Assembly (NCBI GenBank): GCA_031472005.1
Contig: PZJY01000008.1
Span: forward strand, 2,604,001 to 2,668,000
From: Tetracladium setigerum
Taxonomy: Eukaryota > Ascomycota > Leotiomycetes > Helotiales
DNA length: 64,000 bases
Reading direction: 5' to 3'
Shown here: positions 59,136 to 64,000 of the stretch, one piece after another
Layout: the number at the start of each line of letters is the position of its first letter
Numbering within the stretch: position 1 is the stretch's first letter
Program-made: the position numbers and the translations under genes
The notes under the pieces: generated by a model
The model's database searches: none
Told to the model about the DNA's origin: nothing
What the model saw: only the letters and a program-made list of their open reading frames with translations

Positions 59136-62100
59136 ATGGCAAATCTAATCTTGGCCACCTTTGGCCTCTTGCTCGCACCCGTTTTGGCAGCTCAAGCTAT
59201 CAACCCTACTTGTGTCGACGGAAGAGACAATGGAAAGACCTTCATCGCTAATAATGCACATTGGAAGATTGAATGCGGCCTCGACTACTGGGGATCTGAT
59301 CTTACAGCACCTAAGTTCAACACCTTTGATGAATGTATTATATCTTGCGATGCTTCTGCAGAATGTGTTGCTGTGTCCTATGTTGGAGATAACTGTTATC
59401 AGAAGCGGGCCATCGCCGAAACCGCAAATCAACAAGCCAACTGCTGGACTGCGAGACATTTCTACCCTGGCGAGGAAAATGTTGAAGCCGAACAAGTCCC
59501 CGCGCCTGTCGAGACCGAGGAAGAATCAGAGGGTGTTCCATGGGAAGTAGAGCCGGTCGAGCCAGTCGAGCTAGTTGAGCCAGAAGAAGGTGAAGTAGCA
59601 GAACTTGCCGAGCCATTCTCTTGTATCGACAAGAAGGATGATGGAAAGCTTTACCGCACTCTCAAGGGCGTATTTGAGGTTGTTTGTGGTAAGGACTTTG
59701 GCGGAAATGATATTGGGGTTACCTCAGTAGCCACGTTTGAGGACTGCATCGAAGCATGTTCATCCACCGACGACTGTGTTAACGTTGGTAAGTTTAACCG
59801 CACTATCAGCAGCAATTATTGTAACTAACCAAACTTTTACAGCTTTCGTCTGGGGTACTTGTTACCTCAAAAACAAGAGTGGAAGCACTTCAGATGTCGG
59901 TCATGTTTGGTCAGCCAAGCTTCAAGCCGACACCGCGATCCCCGCAGATCCCACCGAGTCACCATCTGAACTGTCTTGTGTCGACAACAAAGATAACAAC
60001 ATCAATTTCGTCGCAGGCACAGCCACTTACAATATTAAGTGTGGTACCGACTACGCTGGAAACGATCTTACAGCCGCTCCAGTTGCCAATTTTGAAGCAT
60101 GTCTCGTCACATGTTCTGCGACTTCCCAATGTACTACTGTTGGTAAGTGTTTCTAAATATTCCCCTATAAGCTTCACTACTAACCTTTACTACAGCTTAC
60201 GTTTATGGAACTTGTTACATGAAGAGCGCCAAAGGCGAAGCTGGTGAAGCAGCCCATGTTTGGGGCGCTTCCTTAGTCATTGATACACCGGAAACTCCTA
60301 CTACACCAACTGATCCAACCACTCCTGTGGCTGCTCTTACTTGCGCAGAAAACAAAGATCACCTGAAGCGCTATGGTGCACCATCTGGAGGTCTATATCT
60401 TATCGAGTGCGGTCTCGACTACGCTGGAGGAGATTTCTCTGCCTCCGTAGTATCTTCTTTCGAGGACTGTATCGAATCTTGCGACGAGAACTCTCAGTGT
60501 GTCGACGTCTCATATGTTGACGGCTTCTGCTACCGAAAGAGTGAACTGATTACCCCCTCGGTTGTGCGTGGTCATGTCTGGACTGCCAAGGTCCTTACTC
60601 TTGCCAAAGACATCTTTGCCTTCCCAACAGCTACTCCTCAGGATGTTGGCGATGGCGAGGAAATCATGTTTGATTTCGACCCCGTTCAGCCACCCCAGCC
60701 AACAGCCACACTTACGCCAGCCTCGCCTCCTGGAATTGACATGGGTGGACTTGGTGTTTTGACTCCTGGTATGGTGTTCTTGTTACATTGCAGTACATTA
60801 CTAACAATTTCTTAGACGAGCAAGCTAAGATCTGGTACAATGGAAACGATGATGAGAACGAAGAGGGCGGAGCTACTACAGTCCGCCTCACACTCGATTA
60901 CATATTCCCATCCATCGTCCTCGAGCACTCCATTTATATCAAGGACGTTGCATGTACCGCCAATGGACTCACAGGCCGCTTTGACACCACCGAGACACTC
61001 ACTCCATACCTATACGCACTCAGCTCTTGGCCACAAACTTCCAAGGTCATTCTCGTCAGTGCCGCTACAAGCTGTTCTCCAGGCGAAGGTCAAAATGCCT
61101 TCTTCCTAGCTGAGAGTATCATTTTCGATGATGCAACGAAGACGTTTGTTGCTACCGGTGCCGTCGCTGAACTTAGTGATCTGATCACCAACATGGATGT
61201 TGATTTCGGAACCATCGTTCCAGATGCCACCAAGGATGTCACTTTTGATAGTGCTTGTGGTACCCCAAGTGAAACAACTGTCAACGGTCTTCCTGCTTTG
61301 GCTTGCGGCGCTGACTTTGACAAACGATTGGATGAGCAATTGACCTTTTACAGTGACGAGATTGTCGACCACGAGGTAAGTCTTCGTTTCAAGGCCATGC
61401 GATGTCACCAACTAACATTATTTTAGCGAATCTTGACAGTTGCCTCTGGATCCACTGATGTTGTTGTTTTCAAACCTAGACGCAAGAGATTCTGGGGTTC
61501 TATCTTCCGAGCCGTTGCTAAGGTTGTCACTGCTGTCGCAAAGGTTGTCGTACAGGTTGCTGTCGCTGGTATGCACGAAACTATTCTCTAATTTTGAAGT
61601 CCACTAACATTTTTAAGTTGTCAAAGTCGTAGCGGTCGTTGTTCAGAAGGCTGTCGCCGTCGTAGTCAGCGTCGCGAAGAAGGTGGTTGCGGTATCTGTG
61701 GCAATCGCAGTTAATGCTGTCAAGCTCATTGTCTTTGTCGTTACCGGAAACTACAGTAACAAGCTGGTTCTCCCCTTCAATCTCGGTCCATCGGCCCTCA
61801 TGAAAACCGAATCTCCTTGGGGCCCAGCCGTCAAATTCTATACCTTCCGACGTGGTGACAAGGATGAGAAGTGGTCCACAGAGGCTACTGCTCTTGACAA
61901 GCTCACTGGCCTCGTTGGTCTTTCGGAAGAACCCACCCCTGGTGTTGAAGTCTGGTGTGTTAACTGTGGCATCAACGGAAAGGTTGTTGCTGAGGGTTCC
62001 ATCTCTGCTACCCCTCTCAGCGGTCTCACCAAAGGTACGATCGGTGTCAGCGGTAATTTGTATGCTGGTCTCTACCTTGGTGTCAACGCTTTCGCCAAGT

Positions 62101-64000
62101 GGGAGAAATCTTTCGAGAAGGAGTTCTTGAGACAGAATCTTGCTGGATGGTCTATTCCTGGTATCGTTTCTCTTGGTCCGGAGCTTGTACTTGCTCTTGA
62201 GGCTACAATTGGTGTTCAGGCTGAGGGTCAATTGATCACCGGTGCCTCTCTTACATGGCCAGCATTCGAGGCCACTCTCGATTTCGTAGACCGATCCAAG
62301 TCTACTCGATCTGGCTGGACTCCAGTTGTCAATTCTAGATTCCAGGCTCATGGCACCCTTGAAGCATCCGCTGCTCTTGGTCTTCCAGTTACTCTTGAGT
62401 TTGGTATCAACATTCTCAATGGTATGTGGAAGAAGTCTGTTGGTCTCTCTGATACTCCCGCCATTCAAGCTACAGCGGAATTCAGTATCGACGTCGGAAC
62501 CGAGACAAATGACATTGGTACTGAAGAGTGCTATGGTATTGGATGGGACATTAAGCTTACCAACGAGGTTAAGCTCGAGATTACTGATGTTGCTGAGTTT
62601 GTTCTCGCCCAATGGGCTTCCCCTGCTTTGGCAGAAGGATGTATTGGATGGCCCAAGCCTGGTAAGTCCTACAATTCCTTTTCTTCCAATTTCATTTATG
62701 ACCTACTAACAATCACTAGGAGAGGAACCAGAAGAGCCAGAAGTTCCTGACATTCCAACTCTCCCTGAGCTCCCACCTGTAGAGACCGGATTGAAATGCC
62801 CCGCGGCTGCTGGATCTACATACTCCGATGGTGTCGATAACTGGGAAATCCGATGCAACATCGACTACCCATACAACGATATGTCCAGCAACAACTCTCC
62901 CGACTTTGAGTCCTGCATCTCATCTTGCTCCAAGACTACTGGATGTGTTGGTGTCTCGTGGATCACCACAGGGCCAACTCCTGCTACGGTTGCTGCTCAC
63001 GGTACTGTGTGCTATCTAAAATCTGCCTGGGGAGCTGCTAGAGGACCATCATTACCTTGGAACGGTCCTACTCTTGCCACTGCACTTTTGATGTCGCCTT
63101 TCCGTATTCACAGCGTCATCTACTCTGATCGGGATATTACTGCCCAGGCTATTGCAAGATGGCAAAAAGGCAACCGTATCGTCATCAGCACCGCAGAAAT
63201 GTACAACATCAATGGCGACCCATGGCCTGGATCGGCCAAGTCTGTTTCCATGCTTTACAGCTATGGAGCAGAGGAGCGTATCTGGAATGCCAAAGACAAC
63301 GTTGGTACCATCATTATTACAGCAGGTCCCGTCAATAACCACGCATATTCTACAATTGTTCCCAACTGGCCACAATCATGGGGTGTCAGTCACATGAAGA
63401 TTGTCGGTGCAAACTGGGGTCTTGCAGCTATCACTGATGGAAATGTCATCTCTAACATGTATCGCTACGCCGCCCAGAACACCAACTGGCAATGGAGCAA
63501 CAGTTTCATGGGTCAAGATTCCTGGGTTACTATTACCAAGACTGGTGTCATCTGGTATAGGGACACCTATCATGCAGAAGGTCAGGGCCGTGGTGATCTC
63601 TATGTCATGACTGGTCGCGAGAACACTCAAGGAGGCTGGTGGAGACCATTCAAGCGATCTGTTGAGTGGTCCGCACCAAGACTGACTGGTCGCGCTTCTT
63701 ACAATGAGACCCTATTGGCGCTTGTCAATGGAACCACAAACAGCACCAGACAGTTGAACGAGACAACTCCAACTTCAGCACCAACAGCTACACCAGTCCC
63801 ATTGTTCACCAACGCTACTAGAGAGGTCGAGGAGATTGCTCCTGTTGTTGCTGCACCAGCGCTCAACACCACTCTCCCAGGCAATGCCACTGTCATCAAT
63901 GCACCATTCGCGAACAGCACCGCTCCCCTCAACACAACCAGTCCACTGCTGAATTCCACCACAATTATCCAACCAACAAACGTCACCATTCCAACCACAA
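59136..64000 (+). CDS. Very large secreted multi-PAN/Apple protein (3' partial, over 1,517 aa)
   Basis: Exons 59136-59787, 59843-60142, 60196-60768, 60816-61375, 61427-61568, 61618-62661 and 62720 to beyond the window, all canonical and in frame. A signal peptide (LILATFGLLLAPV) opens the protein. Four PAN/Apple-like modules follow (residues about 25-460): C-x-D/N-KD...C-G-x-DY...F-x-C-I-x-S/A-C...C...CY-x-K, with acidic Pro/Glu/Thr linkers. Then comes a beta-rich domain (exon 4; like fungal DUF7029), a basic RRKR followed by a long Val/Ala/Lys segment (residues about 713-790), and a second beta-rich domain with repeated E-F-G-x-N/L-E-A-x-x-G patterns (like DUF7223). A fifth PAN module starts at about residue 1115, then a Trp-rich lectin-like region and a tail with many NxT/S sites. 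The DUF names are from memory. PAN modules bind protein or carbohydrate; a cell-surface or matrix adhesion role is inferred. No break seen. Confidence 0.78.

Noticed and set aside
61581..62612. 343-aa minus-strand ORF
   Set aside because: It lies wholly antisense to exon 6 of the giant PAN gene, whose frame, splice sites and domain pattern are clear; a shadow frame.
1..64000. CRISPR arrays, rRNA genes, secondary-metabolite cluster
   Set aside because: No regularly spaced repeats with unique spacers, no rRNA-like sequence and no PKS, NRPS or terpene synthase signature was seen.

Overview
The window is nuclear DNA of a filamentous ascomycete (Pezizomycotina). Nearly every gene has several short introns (about 40-75 nt) with GT...AG ends and CTAAC/CTGAC-like branch sites. 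The families are typical of this group: SAT4/rhodopsin-like membrane protein, LysM proteins, a BAS2-like small secreted protein, an AA9 LPMO with CBM1, and a fungal RdRP. A leotiomycete (Botrytis/Sclerotinia or helotialean relative) is my best guess from overall flavour, but I cannot prove it from sequence alone.

Layout. 0-17 kb is gene-poor and accessory: the 3' part of a Cid1-type nucleotidyltransferase behind a possibly gag-like segment, a two-module BAS2-like secreted protein, a 71-aa protein, a decayed secreted-protein gene, an ankyrin gene, two divergent LysM genes and an SAT4-type 7-TM protein. 17.8-25.2 kb holds a 725-aa protein with an apparent transglutaminase-type Cys-His-Asp triad, a double GFA-domain protein and an uncharacterised gene. 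27-36.6 kb is a conserved core block: an 872-aa fungal protein, a GDT1-type cation transporter, a telobox-like Myb protein and a Vps62-family protein. 37.7-41.3 kb has an AA9-CBM1 LPMO and a secreted/single-pass protein. 41.6-48.1 kb has a lipid kinase, a GNAT acetyltransferase, an inositol-monophosphatase-type phosphatase and a small single-TM protein. 50-56.8 kb has an MFS sugar transporter and a SAD-1-like RdRP of the RNA-silencing machinery. From 59.1 kb to the window end runs a very large secreted multi-PAN protein (1,517 residues within the window).

Sequence quality matters here. About eleven reading-frame breaks, in core and accessory genes alike, each sit at a run of 3-7 identical bases and are each healed by one extra base of that run. 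This looks like systematic homopolymer undercalling in the assembly, so those genes should not be read as pseudogenes. A smaller set of lesions is of another kind and may be real: stop codons directly after the signal peptides of a LysM gene and of the 40.0-kb gene, a GT-dinucleotide gain, and in-frame stops in the 8.2-9.3 kb relic.

The genes do not form one obvious pathway. Several secreted or surface-linked proteins (BAS2-like, LysM x2, AA9-CBM1, giant PAN protein) point to interaction with plant or cell-wall material. No secondary-metabolite cluster, CRISPR array, rRNA or tRNA gene was recognised.
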